Shown here piece after piece: positions 35,019 through 43,298 of a DNA stretch of 43,969 nucleotides. Numbering within the stretch: the stretch's first letter is position 1; the number at the start of each line of letters is the position of its first letter. The position numbers were made by a program, and so were the translations under genes. This stretch comes from Chlamydiia bacterium. Lineage in GTDB: Bacteria; Chlamydiota; Chlamydiia; Chlamydiales; 2-12-FULL-49-11. Location of the stretch: positions 1 to 43,969 of the forward strand of contig JAJACQ010000009.1 in the NCBI GenBank assembly GCA_022601435.1, read 5' to 3'. The notes under the pieces are model-generated. The model had not been told where the DNA came from. It searched no databases and worked only from the letters and a program-made list of their open reading frames with translations.

Positions 35019-36116
35019 TTACCTTAACTTTGCGCCCCATGCATCCATGCGTGCCTTTTTATCTGCCTCTAGTACTGCTTCTAAAGAAGCTTCTTTCCAA
35101 AGACTTTGATTCATTAACTTATCTAATGTTTCACCTATTGCATTCCAGCTTAACTCACCTTTACAAAAACGTTCAACCAATACTTCATTTGCTCCATTTA
35201 AATAAGAGGGTTTTGACCCACCCTCCTTCATAGCATTACTTGCTAAAAAAAGACACCTAAAACGAGATTCATCTTTTGGATAAAATTCTAATTTTAATTT
35301 ACCATTAAATGAAAAAGGTTTAAACCCTCCATTCAACCGTTTTTTATCTAATAATGCATATTGAATTGAATGAGATAGATCACCCGTAGAAAAAAGAGCC
35401 TTCATTACTCCATCATTAAACATCACAAAACTTTGAACAACACTTTGTGGGTGAATAACCACATCAATATTGTCTATCCCAAAAAAATGCTTACTTTCAA
35501 TCATCTCTAGCCCCTTATTCATCAATGTTGATGAATTTACGGCAATTTTTTTTCCACAGCTATGAGTCGGATGATGGCTTGCTTCCTTGTAAGAAATTTC
35601 AGAAAAATCTTTGCGATTAAAAAATGGACCACCAGAAGCTGTTAAAATTAATTGAGACACTTCCTGTTTATCTTCACCCCTCAAGCATTGATCAATTGCT
35701 GATTGCTCATGATCGATAGAATAAACCTTTGCTCCTGTTTGGCGACATAACTTCATGAAGCTTTCGCCTGCACAAACTAAGATCTCTTTATTAGCAATCA
35801 CTATTCGCTTTTTATTTTTTGCTGCTGTAAAGGCAGCTTTTATACCACTTATTCCTTCCATTGCAAATACAAAGATATCAATACTGTCATCTTTTGCAAT
35901 CTCTTCTACTGTACTTTTTTCGCTAAATTCAAATTCACTATCAGCATTTACTGAAACAACTTTTGGAGAAAACTCCTCAACTTGTTTTTTTAACAACGCG
36001 ACATTTTGATAACATGACAAAGCTTGCACTTCAAACCGATCTTTAAATTGCCTGATTACATCTAATGTTTTTCTTCCGACACAGCCTGTTGATCCAAACA
36101 CAGCAACTTTTTTCAT
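35019..36116 (-). CDS. dxr: 1-deoxy-D-xylulose 5-phosphate reductoisomerase
   Basis: Makes 2-C-methyl-D-erythritol 4-phosphate, the committed step of the MEP isoprenoid pathway. The ATG at 36116 overlaps the ytgD stop (ATGA) and gives 365 residues starting MKKVAVFGSTGCVG, the NADPH site. Metal ligands are conserved as Asp135, Glu137 and Glu204 (NKGLE). However, the flexible loop over the active site reads HPTHSCG, where E. coli has HPNWSMG: the loop Trp is His185 and the Met is Cys187. The DSEH motif is DHEQ. Still probably active; drug sensitivity may differ. Confidence 0.92.
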   Translation of the reverse strand: MKKVAVFGSTGCVGRKTLDVIRQFKDRFEVQALSCYQNVALLKKQVEEFSPKVVSVNADSEFEFSEKSTVEEIAKDDSIDIFVFAMEGISGIKAAFTAAKNKKRIVIANKEILVCAGESFMKLCRQTGAKVYSIDHEQSAIDQCLRGEDKQEVSQLILTASGGPFFNRKDFSEISYKEASHHPTHSCGKKIAVNSSTLMNKGLEMIESKHFFGIDNIDVVIHPQSVVQSFVMFNDGVMKALFSTGDLSHSIQYALLDKKRLNGGFKPFSFNGKLKLEFYPKDESRFRCLFLASNAMKEGGSKPSYLNGANEVLVERFCKGELSWNAIGETLDKLMNQSLWKEASLEAVLEADKKARMDAWGAKLR

Positions 36117-36988
36117 GCCTTTGCCTCGATTTGCTTTCTTTGAAGAAATAAAAACCAAGCAAAGTGAAGTGTCACCAACAATCCCGAAGTAGATAAACCA
36201 AAACCAAACTTTACAAAAAAGATTTTTGATAACAACACAGCAATAATTCCGATGGCGATATTTGAATAGATTGTAGCATGCAAGAGATCTTTTACATTCT
36301 TTGTGTATAAAGATGCACTCACAGCAGGTATTATAATAAGTCCCAATACAGGTGCGATTCCTACAAAGCGGAAACCACTTGTGATCGTTAAACTTATTAA
36401 AAATAAAAAGATGAATTGCAAAACACTATCCTTTTTAAGGGAGAAGTGAGACAAGGTAGGATCAAATGATAACACAACCAAATCCTTAAAAAAAAGAGTG
36501 ATAAATGACACTGTTAACGCAAGAACTAAAAAGCCTGTGTACAAGTCATCTGTATGAACAAGATCTAGATTACCCATGATAATATCAACCCCGACGTGAG
36601 ATGACTTTGTAAATAGCGTCACTAAAATAGCACCAATTGCAAAAAGTGTTGTAAAAACAAGCGATGTCGAGGCATCGCTATTTAATCGAGCATACTTCTT
36701 TAGCACTTCTATTAAAAAGATAGTGATAAAAGTTGTAAGTATAGAGACAAGCACATAAACAGAAACATCTAATGACAACAGTTGAAATTGATCTTGATCT
36801 GTAAAATATTTCATGCAAATAAACAAAAGTGCAATTCCAAATAGCACTGTATGTGAGATCGCATTTGCTATCATCGCTTTTTTTCTTAAAAACAAAAAAG
36901 ACCCCACTAATGAAAGCGAAATGCTAAAACAAACCAACAACAAAAGTTGAATAAATTCAGAATACGATAAAAAACTAGATAGATTCAT
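36113..36988 (-). CDS. ytgD: Metal ABC transporter permease YtgD
   Basis: An inner-membrane channel subunit of the Ytg (Tro-type) importer for Fe/Mn/Zn. The ATG at 36988 has AGAGGA four bases upstream and overlaps the ytgC end by 14 bases, giving about 291 residues; the longer frame to 37045 lacks such support. It has eight to nine hydrophobic helices and the family blocks FLRKKAMIANAISHTVLFGIALLF and GFRFVGIAPVLGLIIIPAV. Its stop overlaps dxr by four bases. Confidence 0.88.
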   Translation of the reverse strand: MNLSSFLSYSEFIQLLLLVCFSISLSLVGSFLFLRKKAMIANAISHTVLFGIALLFICMKYFTDQDQFQLLSLDVSVYVLVSILTTFITIFLIEVLKKYARLNSDASTSLVFTTLFAIGAILVTLFTKSSHVGVDIIMGNLDLVHTDDLYTGFLVLALTVSFITLFFKDLVVLSFDPTLSHFSLKKDSVLQFIFLFLISLTITSGFRFVGIAPVLGLIIIPAVSASLYTKNVKDLLHATIYSNIAIGIIAVLLSKIFFVKFGFGLSTSGLLVTLHFAWFLFLQRKQIEAKA

Positions 36989-38291
36989 AATTCCTCTGAA
37001 ATTTTGGTATTTCTTGTTTATGCGGGCAGTGAGTTGGGTTGCCAAGCCGCTTCATTAAAAACTTTTCCATCTCCGGAGTTAAGACGTGCTCTATCTCTTC
37101 TGCAAAAACATGAACGCGGTTTTTCGTAAATCCTACTTCGTATAAATAAACTTCCCAAAGTCTATGTAAACGAATAATTCGTTGAGCGCGCTTGCTTCCA
37201 CGTTTTGTAAGCTCAATTTCAAATAAACTTAATAAAGAAATATTTTTTCGCGATCGCACTAAAACTATTATCACCTTTAAAACAGAAAGATGTAAAAAAT
37301 CTTTCATCTCTTTTATAGAAGCTTTCCCCTCTCTTTTATAAAGAGCCTTCAAAAGGTTTTCTTCTTGGCAGCGTAATGAAAATAATAAACGCCTTATACT
37401 TCTTAATACAATTCCGCCCCTTATCCCAAAAAGAATAGAAAAAATAGTAATGCTTGCAGATACTACGGTAATCATAGGCCCAGTTGGAAGCACAACACCT
37501 CCTGCACCTATATAAAGAGAAAAATACCCTCCTAAAAAAGCCGAAATCAACCCCAGTACCGACGCTAAAATAAATATTGAAGACACTTTTTTTACCCACC
37601 ACCTTGCAGCAATTGCAGGCGTTGTCATCATCCCTGATAAAAGCAAAATCCCTAAACTTCTCAAAGAAATAATCACAACAACCAAAGTCATAAATAAAAT
37701 TAGACCATCTAAAGCACTTCCAATCCCTAAAAATTTAGCAAACGTTTTATCAAATTCCAAAATCTTCATCCGGCGATGACAAGTGACAACAAAGCCTAAC
37801 ATGCAAAGCATGACAAAAGCATATAAATAAACATGAAACTGTAACATTGTTGCAGTTCTTCCATATAAAAAAATCGTGACATCTTTATAGACAATGGGAT
37901 TGATTGTTTGCATGATAGAAGCCAGTAATACGCCAACTCCTAAAAAAGCAGAAATTGAAATCATCAAGGAGCTATCGGCACTTTTTTTCCATTTTCTTTG
38001 AAGGGTGATTAATTGTCTCATCGCTATATATGCTGTGATCACTGCTCCGATAATAAATAAAAGTGAAAAACTCATTTCATTTGCACCGAACAAGATTCCT
38101 ACAAAGCCTCCCAAGATCAACCCAGGAAAAGCACTATGAGCAATCACCTCGCCTACTAAGGAACTTTTTCTTAATGAATAAATCACACCAATCCATGAAA
38201 GAGAAACACAAGCAAGCATCGACCCTAACAAAGATGTAGAGTATGTCGGATCTTTCAGCATCAAAAGTAAATCTAAAAAGAAATCCTTCAT
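36975..38291 (-). CDS. ytgC: Metal ABC permease fused to DtxR-like repressor (YtgCR)
   Basis: The N-terminal ~290 residues form a Tro-type permease (SLVGEVIAHSAFPGLILGG; GILLLSGMMTTPAIAARWW). The C-terminal ~120 are soluble and match a DtxR/MntR metalloregulator: a diverged winged helix, then ELTKRGSKRAQRIIRLHRLWEVYL and HVFAEEIEHVLTPEMEKFL, ending in NPTHCPHKQEIP with candidate metal ligands. In C. trachomatis this fusion is cleaved to release the repressor YtgR, which controls the ytg operon. The ATG at 38291 overlaps the ytgB stop (ATGA); an ATG at 38303 is an alternative. Confidence 0.9.
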   Translation of the reverse strand: MKDFFLDLLLMLKDPTYSTSLLGSMLACVSLSWIGVIYSLRKSSLVGEVIAHSAFPGLILGGFVGILFGANEMSFSLLFIIGAVITAYIAMRQLITLQRKWKKSADSSLMISISAFLGVGVLLASIMQTINPIVYKDVTIFLYGRTATMLQFHVYLYAFVMLCMLGFVVTCHRRMKILEFDKTFAKFLGIGSALDGLILFMTLVVVIISLRSLGILLLSGMMTTPAIAARWWVKKVSSIFILASVLGLISAFLGGYFSLYIGAGGVVLPTGPMITVVSASITIFSILFGIRGGIVLRSIRRLLFSLRCQEENLLKALYKREGKASIKEMKDFLHLSVLKVIIVLVRSRKNISLLSLFEIELTKRGSKRAQRIIRLHRLWEVYLYEVGFTKNRVHVFAEEIEHVLTPEMEKFLMKRLGNPTHCPHKQEIPKFQRNYESI

Positions 38292-39055
38292 ACCTGCCCA
38301 CATTCTTTTTCTTTTGAGAGGATAAAAGCTTCTGTCAATATAGAATCATTTTGATGATAAGCTCTTTCTAGATTTTTTTGCGTGAGCACTTTTCTTGGAG
38401 TGCCGTTCGAAACTAAATAGTGAGCCAGTAAAACAACTTCATCAAACTCTTTTTTTACTTCCGTTAAATTATGATGCACACAAATAACTGTTTTACCTTT
38501 ATCACGAAGTCCTTTAAGACCTTCGATAATCATTTCAGAAGTTGTGTAATCAACAAACGCCATTGGTTCATCAAAAATATAGATCTCTGCCTCTTGCATA
38601 TAGGCACGAGCTATAAATAAACGCTGCCTTTGACCGCCTGATAGTTCTGAAATTAAAGCATTCTTTTTCTCTAAAAGGCCAAATTTTTCTAACAGCTTAT
38701 CGCACTTTTTTAAATCACGTTTTTTATACATTCCTAATAAATTAGAACGCGCATAACACCCCATCAAAACAACTTCTTTTACCGTAATTGGAAAATCCCA
38801 ATCAATACATTTTGTTTGACAAACATAAGCGATTTTATGTTTCATTTGATCAAAGCTTTTCCCAAAAAACAAAACTTTACCAGAGGTTTTTTTTGTTAAA
38901 TTAAGAATAGCTTTAACAAACGTACTTTTTCCTGCACCGTTTGGTCCAACAATTGCAGTCAGCTTTCCTTTTTGTAACTCAACGCTCACATCAATTAATG
39001 CTGCCAAAGAATCATAGTGAACAGTTAAAGACTCAACATTTATTGTTTTACTCAA
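38288..39055 (-). CDS. ytgB: Metal ABC transporter ATPase YtgB
   Basis: Powers the importer. The 255-residue protein has Walker A GPNGAGKST, the Q-loop AYVCQTKCIDWDFP, signature LSGGQRQR, Walker B IYIFDEPMAFVD and the switch His in ICVHHN. The start is TTG, overlapping the ytgA stop region by 8 bases; no in-frame ATG lies before the Walker motif. Together with the ATGA junctions downstream, this indicates a translationally coupled operon. Confidence 0.94.
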   Translation of the reverse strand: MSKTINVESLTVHYDSLAALIDVSVELQKGKLTAIVGPNGAGKSTFVKAILNLTKKTSGKVLFFGKSFDQMKHKIAYVCQTKCIDWDFPITVKEVVLMGCYARSNLLGMYKKRDLKKCDKLLEKFGLLEKKNALISELSGGQRQRLFIARAYMQEAEIYIFDEPMAFVDYTTSEMIIEGLKGLRDKGKTVICVHHNLTEVKKEFDEVVLLAHYLVSNGTPRKVLTQKNLERAYHQNDSILTEAFILSKEKECGQV

Positions 39056-39986
39056 TTTCAGTACCTCTTAAATTTTTAGATATGACAGTTGCATTATGCT
39101 CCATCATTTCTAAATAACTCATCCCACCTAAAGTATCTCCATACAATGGATCAGGACTTATTTTTACATCGACATCAAATTTTTTGCAAATTTCAATAAC
39201 TTTCCATATAGCATCCTTAGGAAGATTCGGCTCATAAAAAATTGCTTCTACTTTATGCTCTTTAATAAAATCAATAACTTGACTCATCCGCTTTAAGGAA
39301 ATCTCGGCCTCAGGAGAAAGTCCTTGCATAGAAAAAAGTCTCTCTTCATTTTGCTGATGAAAATATCTTCTTACAAAATAGTTAAAGGCATCGTGACTTG
39401 AAACTAAATAACGTTTGTGCTCTGGTACTTTTTCCATAATTGATTTGATTTTAAGATCAAGGCTTTTCATTTCTTCTTTTAAGACACTTGCATTCCTTAA
39501 ATAAAACTCTGTGTTCTGCTCATCTAGTTGCACAACTTTTTCACATATTCTATCAACCACTTGTTGCATCAACTCTAGATCCATCCAAATATGCGGATCG
39601 ACTTCTGAATTTGCACATATAATGCAGTCAGGTGAACTTTTTAAAAGCTCATCTCCTAAGAAGATCGCCTTTTTAGATTTTAAGTGATAAAGCAAGCTCG
39701 GATTGTGTTCTAAAGATAAACCATTTGCAAAAACAAGCTCTGCTCGTTCTAATTTTTCAACATCGCCTTTTTTCATTTGATAAGAATGAGGATCAATTTC
39801 ACCTTCAATCAAAACACTCAAAGAAAATTTATCTTCGACTATTTGCTTTAAAACACTATCAATCATCACAGTTGTCGACAAAATTGTCTTTTTTTCGTTC
39901 TCAATCTTATTATTTCCCGGGAAAAAACAAGAAAATATTAATGCTGAAACTAAAAAAATTGAAATATAAAATAAATTTTTATTCAT
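39048..39986 (-). CDS. ytgA: Metal-binding lipoprotein YtgA/TroA
   Basis: The substrate-binding component of the Ytg importer, of the cluster A-I (Zn/Mn/Fe) type. The 312-residue protein has a lipobox LIFSC with Cys20 as lipid anchor. Candidate metal ligands are His67 (DPHSY), His132 (DPHIW), His198 (SSHDAF) and Asp279 (SPDPLYGD), matching the TroA His-His-His-Asp set. There is no His-rich loop, so high-affinity zinc-only binding is less likely. First gene of ytgABCD-dxr-rseP. Confidence 0.93.
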   Translation of the reverse strand: MNKNLFYISIFLVSALIFSCFFPGNNKIENEKKTILSTTVMIDSVLKQIVEDKFSLSVLIEGEIDPHSYQMKKGDVEKLERAELVFANGLSLEHNPSLLYHLKSKKAIFLGDELLKSSPDCIICANSEVDPHIWMDLELMQQVVDRICEKVVQLDEQNTEFYLRNASVLKEEMKSLDLKIKSIMEKVPEHKRYLVSSHDAFNYFVRRYFHQQNEERLFSMQGLSPEAEISLKRMSQVIDFIKEHKVEAIFYEPNLPKDAIWKVIEICKKFDVDVKISPDPLYGDTLGGMSYLEMMEHNATVISKNLRGTEIE

Positions 39987-40002
39987 ATCGGGAAACCTTA
40001 TC

Positions 40003-40047
40003 CTACAAGAGTTTTGTAGTATGCCATAACAATTAGTTTTAATGTAA
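40003..40047 (-). promoter_or_regulatory. Candidate ytgA promoter with palindromic operator
   Basis: On the minus strand TTACAT (40047-40042) and CATACT (40023-40018) are 18 bases apart. Overlapping the -10 end is the perfect inverted repeat CTACAA-N5-TTGTAG (40003-40019). This is where a YtgR operator would be expected, but the match to any known YtgR site is untested. Confidence 0.4.
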
Positions 40048-40138
40048 GCAGAATTAAAAACAGAAAAAACTTGTTATTATTTAAACAATAGTAGATTCTT
40101 TTTATCATTGTACATTAATTTAAATAAGGTGAATAAAA

Positions 40139-40666
40139 ATGACTGAAAAAGAAAATAAACAAGCAAAATCATTAGTAGATATTGAAGACGTTATAACAGA
40201 AGCAATTGGAAGAGTTGGTGGAAACAAAGAAAACGATCTATGTAAATACCTACCAATGTCTTCAGGTGGTTACATGCACCATTTTACTCTTAGAAAAATG
40301 AAGTTAAAGCAACCATTTGAATTAGCTGCTTTAATTGAAGAATTTATTATTGAGCCAAAGAAACCAAATGCTGTAGCTCCAAAACAAAGAGCGGCTCGTG
40401 GATCACGTAAAAGCAAAGGTCAAATGACTTTTACTCGCATCCAATTAGAAAGATTACTTAACATCGCAAAACAAACAGGCGATAAAGAAATGATTTCACT
40501 ACTTAGTCCTAAAACTTCTTTAGCAACTGCTAAAAGAAATTTAATTGCATCTATTCGTCAAGGTATGGTTGATGAAGATTTGTGGTATTCATATAAAGAA
40601 TCAGTTGAAAGTTTTCAATTTATTCAAGACACAACAAGACAATTTAGTTCAAACGACACAGAATAA
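40139..40666 (+). CDS. Conserved chlamydial hypothetical protein
   Basis: A 175-residue soluble protein between ytgA and the nucleotide transporter, the place where I recall CT066 in C. trachomatis. It is largely helical, with a basic middle (KQRAARGSRKSKGQ) and repeated Lys/Arg pairs, so nucleic-acid contact is possible. AAGGTG precedes the ATG. There is no membrane segment or signal peptide. It is followed by its own terminator. Function not known to me. Confidence 0.7.
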   Translation: MTEKENKQAKSLVDIEDVITEAIGRVGGNKENDLCKYLPMSSGGYMHHFTLRKMKLKQPFELAALIEEFIIEPKKPNAVAPKQRAARGSRKSKGQMTFTRIQLERLLNIAKQTGDKEMISLLSPKTSLATAKRNLIASIRQGMVDEDLWYSYKESVESFQFIQDTTRQFSSNDTE

Positions 40667-40689
40667 ATTTTAATTTTACTTTATGAAAT

Positions 40690-40722
40690 GGCTTCCAGTC
40701 AGCGATTGGAGGCCTTTTTTTT
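40690..40722 (+). terminator. Rho-independent terminator
   Basis: GGCTTCCAG (40690-40698) pairs with TTGGAGGCC (40706-40714) around a 7-base loop, followed by eight T. It separates the small conserved gene from the nucleotide transporter. Confidence 0.9.
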
Positions 40723-40792
40723 GCTTGAAATTAAAACTCATTCACTTTAACATATGATATGAACAAATAATTATTTTTACAAAAGGAAGAAT

Positions 40793-42409
40793 ATGTCAAC
40801 CAAACCCAAAACCGAAGAGCCCGCGTTCGGAAAGCTTAGGTCTTTCCTCTGGCCGATTCATAACTACGAATTGAAAAAATTACTACCTATGTTATTTTTG
40901 TTTTTTTGCATTCTTTTTAACTATACAGTTTTAAGAGATACAAAAGACACATTAATCATGACTGCACCTAAATCAGGAGCTGAAGCTATTCCTTTCTTAA
41001 AGGTATACGGAGTGCTTCCTTTTGCAATATTGTTCATGGTTATTTACTCAAAATTGAGTAATAAGCTTTCAAAGAAAAAGTTGTTTTACACAGCTGTGAC
41101 TCCGTTCATTGTGTTCTTCACACTTTTTTCTACTGTCATCTATCCAAATAGAGCAATGCTTCATCCAACAGATTTTTGTGATATGCTTCAAGCTAATCTT
41201 CCTGCTGGATTTATGGGATTGATTTCTATTTTAAGAAACTGGACATATTCACTTTTCTACATCATGGCAGAACTTTGGGGTAGTGTATGCTTATCTCTTC
41301 TTTTTTGGGGTTTTGCAAATGACATTACAAAAGTTTCTGAGTCAAAAAGATTTTATAGCTTATTTGGCTTAGGAGCTAACTTCTCATTAATCTTAGCTGG
41401 TGCTTTCATTACTTGGGCGTCAAACTCAAACAGAGCAGCTGGCACAACTTACACTGATTCATGGCAGGTTTCTCTTTATTGGTTAACTTCTGCAGTAGCT
41501 TTTTCTGGTGTTTTAGTTATGGCTATTTACTGGTGGATTAACAAGTATGTTATGACTGATCCTCGTTTCTATGACATGAATGCTCAGAAGAAAATGAAGA
41601 AAGACAAGCCAAAGCTAAGCATGATGCAAAGTATCAAATTCTTGGCTAAATCAAAATATATTGGTCTAATTGCTGTATTAGTTATCTCATACGGTATGTG
41701 TATTAACCTTATCGAAGTTACTTGGAAAAGTCAGCTAAAACTTGCTTATCCAGATCCTAACTCATATTCAGCATTCATGGGTGGATACTCAAGAAATATG
41801 GGTATTGTAACAATCTTTATGATGTTGTTTGTAGGTGGTAACTCTATTAGACGTTTGGGATGGAAATTCTCAGCTTTATTAACCCCTGCAATTATCCTAA
41901 TCACAGGTGGATTGTTCTTCACATTCATGCTATTTAACGATAGCTTGGCAGGAACAATTGCGGCATTTGGAACATCTCCTCTTGCTCTTGCTGTGTTATT
42001 TGGTACTATACAAAACATCTTATCAAAATCTGCTAAGTACTCACTCTTTGACCCTACTAAAGAGATGACTTACATTCCTCTTGACCAGGAAAGTAAAGTT
42101 AAAGGTAAAGCAGCGATTGATGTTGTTGGTGCTCGATTAGGTAAATCAGGTGGAGCGTTAATGCAACAATTCATGATTATTTCACTAGGAAGTATCGCTG
42201 CTATGGCACCGTACATCTGCGGAATTATCTTACTTCTTGTTGGCGCATGGTCGTTATCTGTAGTTAAATTGAGCGGATTGTTCAAAAAAGCTATGTCCGA
42301 TCTTGAAGCTGCTGACCAAGAGCCTGCAGTTTCTGCAAGCGCAAGCGCTGAGGAAACTCCGTCTGCGAATGCAGCTAACTCTTCTTCTGAAGAACCTGCT
42401 AAAGCTTAA
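40793..42409 (+). CDS. ATP/ADP translocase (nucleotide transporter NTT/Npt1)
   Basis: An inner-membrane antiporter of the bacterial/plastid type that swaps host ATP for bacterial ADP, the hallmark of energy parasitism. The 538-residue protein has about 11-12 membrane helices and signature blocks NYTVLRDTKDTLIMTAPKSGAEAIPFLKVYGVLP, ELWGSVCLSLLFWGFAN and DPTKEMTYIPLDQESKVKGKAAIDVV. An Ala/Glu/Ser-rich tail follows. AAGGAAG precedes the ATG. Position next to ytgA matches the Npt1 locus, so ATP/ADP exchange is the likeliest activity; other NTT paralogues differ in substrate. Confidence 0.94.
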   Translation: MSTKPKTEEPAFGKLRSFLWPIHNYELKKLLPMLFLFFCILFNYTVLRDTKDTLIMTAPKSGAEAIPFLKVYGVLPFAILFMVIYSKLSNKLSKKKLFYTAVTPFIVFFTLFSTVIYPNRAMLHPTDFCDMLQANLPAGFMGLISILRNWTYSLFYIMAELWGSVCLSLLFWGFANDITKVSESKRFYSLFGLGANFSLILAGAFITWASNSNRAAGTTYTDSWQVSLYWLTSAVAFSGVLVMAIYWWINKYVMTDPRFYDMNAQKKMKKDKPKLSMMQSIKFLAKSKYIGLIAVLVISYGMCINLIEVTWKSQLKLAYPDPNSYSAFMGGYSRNMGIVTIFMMLFVGGNSIRRLGWKFSALLTPAIILITGGLFFTFMLFNDSLAGTIAAFGTSPLALAVLFGTIQNILSKSAKYSLFDPTKEMTYIPLDQESKVKGKAAIDVVGARLGKSGGALMQQFMIISLGSIAAMAPYICGIILLLVGAWSLSVVKLSGLFKKAMSDLEAADQEPAVSASASAEETPSANAANSSSEEPAKA

Positions 42410-42421
42410 ATTTAAGCTTCT

Positions 42422-42456
42422 AAAAAGAGATACTTTAAATAGTATCTCTTTTTTTT
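42422..42456 (+). terminator. Rho-independent terminator of the nucleotide transporter
   Basis: AAAAAGAGATACT (42422-42434) pairs with AGTATCTCTTTTT around TTAAAT, ending in a T-run. Confidence 0.9.
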
Positions 42457-42503
42457 GTCATTTATTATAAAAATTATTTTAATATAGATATTAAACCTTT
42501 AAG

Positions 42504-42532
42504 TTGACTTATAGTTATTTCTTATTTATAAT
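42504..42532 (+). promoter_or_regulatory. Consensus promoter of Inc-like gene
   Basis: TTGACT (42504-42509), 17-base spacer, TATAAT (42527-42532). One of the best promoter matches in the window, 28 bases before the ATG. Confidence 0.75.
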
Positions 42533-42560
42533 TAACTCATAAGTAATAAGGAATATTTAG

Positions 42561-43067
42561 ATGGATCACATAACTAACCCTAATCAAATAAGAATTGAAT
42601 ACCTTAATATGACAGCTGGTCAGGATCCTGCAGCTGATCAGGAATTAAACACCCAGAGTTCGGAGTTTAGCCAAACGCCTGCTCTAGAGAACACTATCTT
42701 AAGCAATCAAGAAGTCATAAACCCCACCACAACAGAACAAGATTTAAGCACAATAACCAGAGCATCTCTAGAGCACATTCAATCTTCTTTAGATAGAGCT
42801 CAAAAAGCGCAGCCTATATTTAGGCTAATTTTAGATAACATTCAGAATAATGATAAAAACTCAGAAATGACAGCAAAAGTCTTTGCTTTTATAGCCTATG
42901 CTCTCACAGTTATCCTTCCAATAGCTGATCTATTCATCACTCTTATCAACAAAGAAAATTCTGATGAATCTTCAAACAGATCGAACCTACAAAATGAAAC
43001 ATCAGAGACTTCATCTATAAATAGTCATGCAGATGATAGAGAAGCAGTAAAAAATTCTACCATATAA
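42561..43067 (+). CDS. Inc-like protein, second tandem family, member 1
   Basis: Unrecognised 168-residue protein. A polar, Gln/Asn/Thr-rich N-terminus of about 110 residues leads to a single bilobed hydrophobic block AKVFAFIAYALTVILPIADLFITLI, then a short Ser-rich acidic tail. The stretch from QPIFRLILDNIQNN through the hydrophobic block aligns almost residue by residue with the next gene ([14 protein letters not shown] ... [24 protein letters not shown]). No signal peptide. Topology suits an inclusion-membrane or secreted membrane protein; not demonstrated. Confidence 0.6.
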   Translation: MDHITNPNQIRIEYLNMTAGQDPAADQELNTQSSEFSQTPALENTILSNQEVINPTTTEQDLSTITRASLEHIQSSLDRAQKAQPIFRLILDNIQNNDKNSEMTAKVFAFIAYALTVILPIADLFITLINKENSDESSNRSNLQNETSETSSINSHADDREAVKNSTI

Positions 43068-43246
43068 CTCCACTGCCTATAATTAAGATATTAGAAAATC
43101 TTTTTTAAATTGAGAGACTAACTTAAATAATACTTAAAAAAAGCTAGAACTAACTCTTGTTTTTCTAAAAAAGTCTTATAGAAATTTATTAAATAAATAA
43201 TTTCATAATTCCCTCTTCAAACTTTAATTTAAAATTTTCATTTAAA

Positions 43247-43275
43247 TTGTTTGAAATACACGAATATTATATATT
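43247..43275 (+). promoter_or_regulatory. Probable promoter of the octad-repeat gene
   Basis: TTGTTT (43247-43252), 17-base spacer, TATATT (43270-43275). It lies 23 bases before the ATG at 43299, which has the ribosome site GAGAGGT. Confidence 0.45.
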
Positions 43276-43298
43276 AATTATATTAAAGAGAGGTAATT

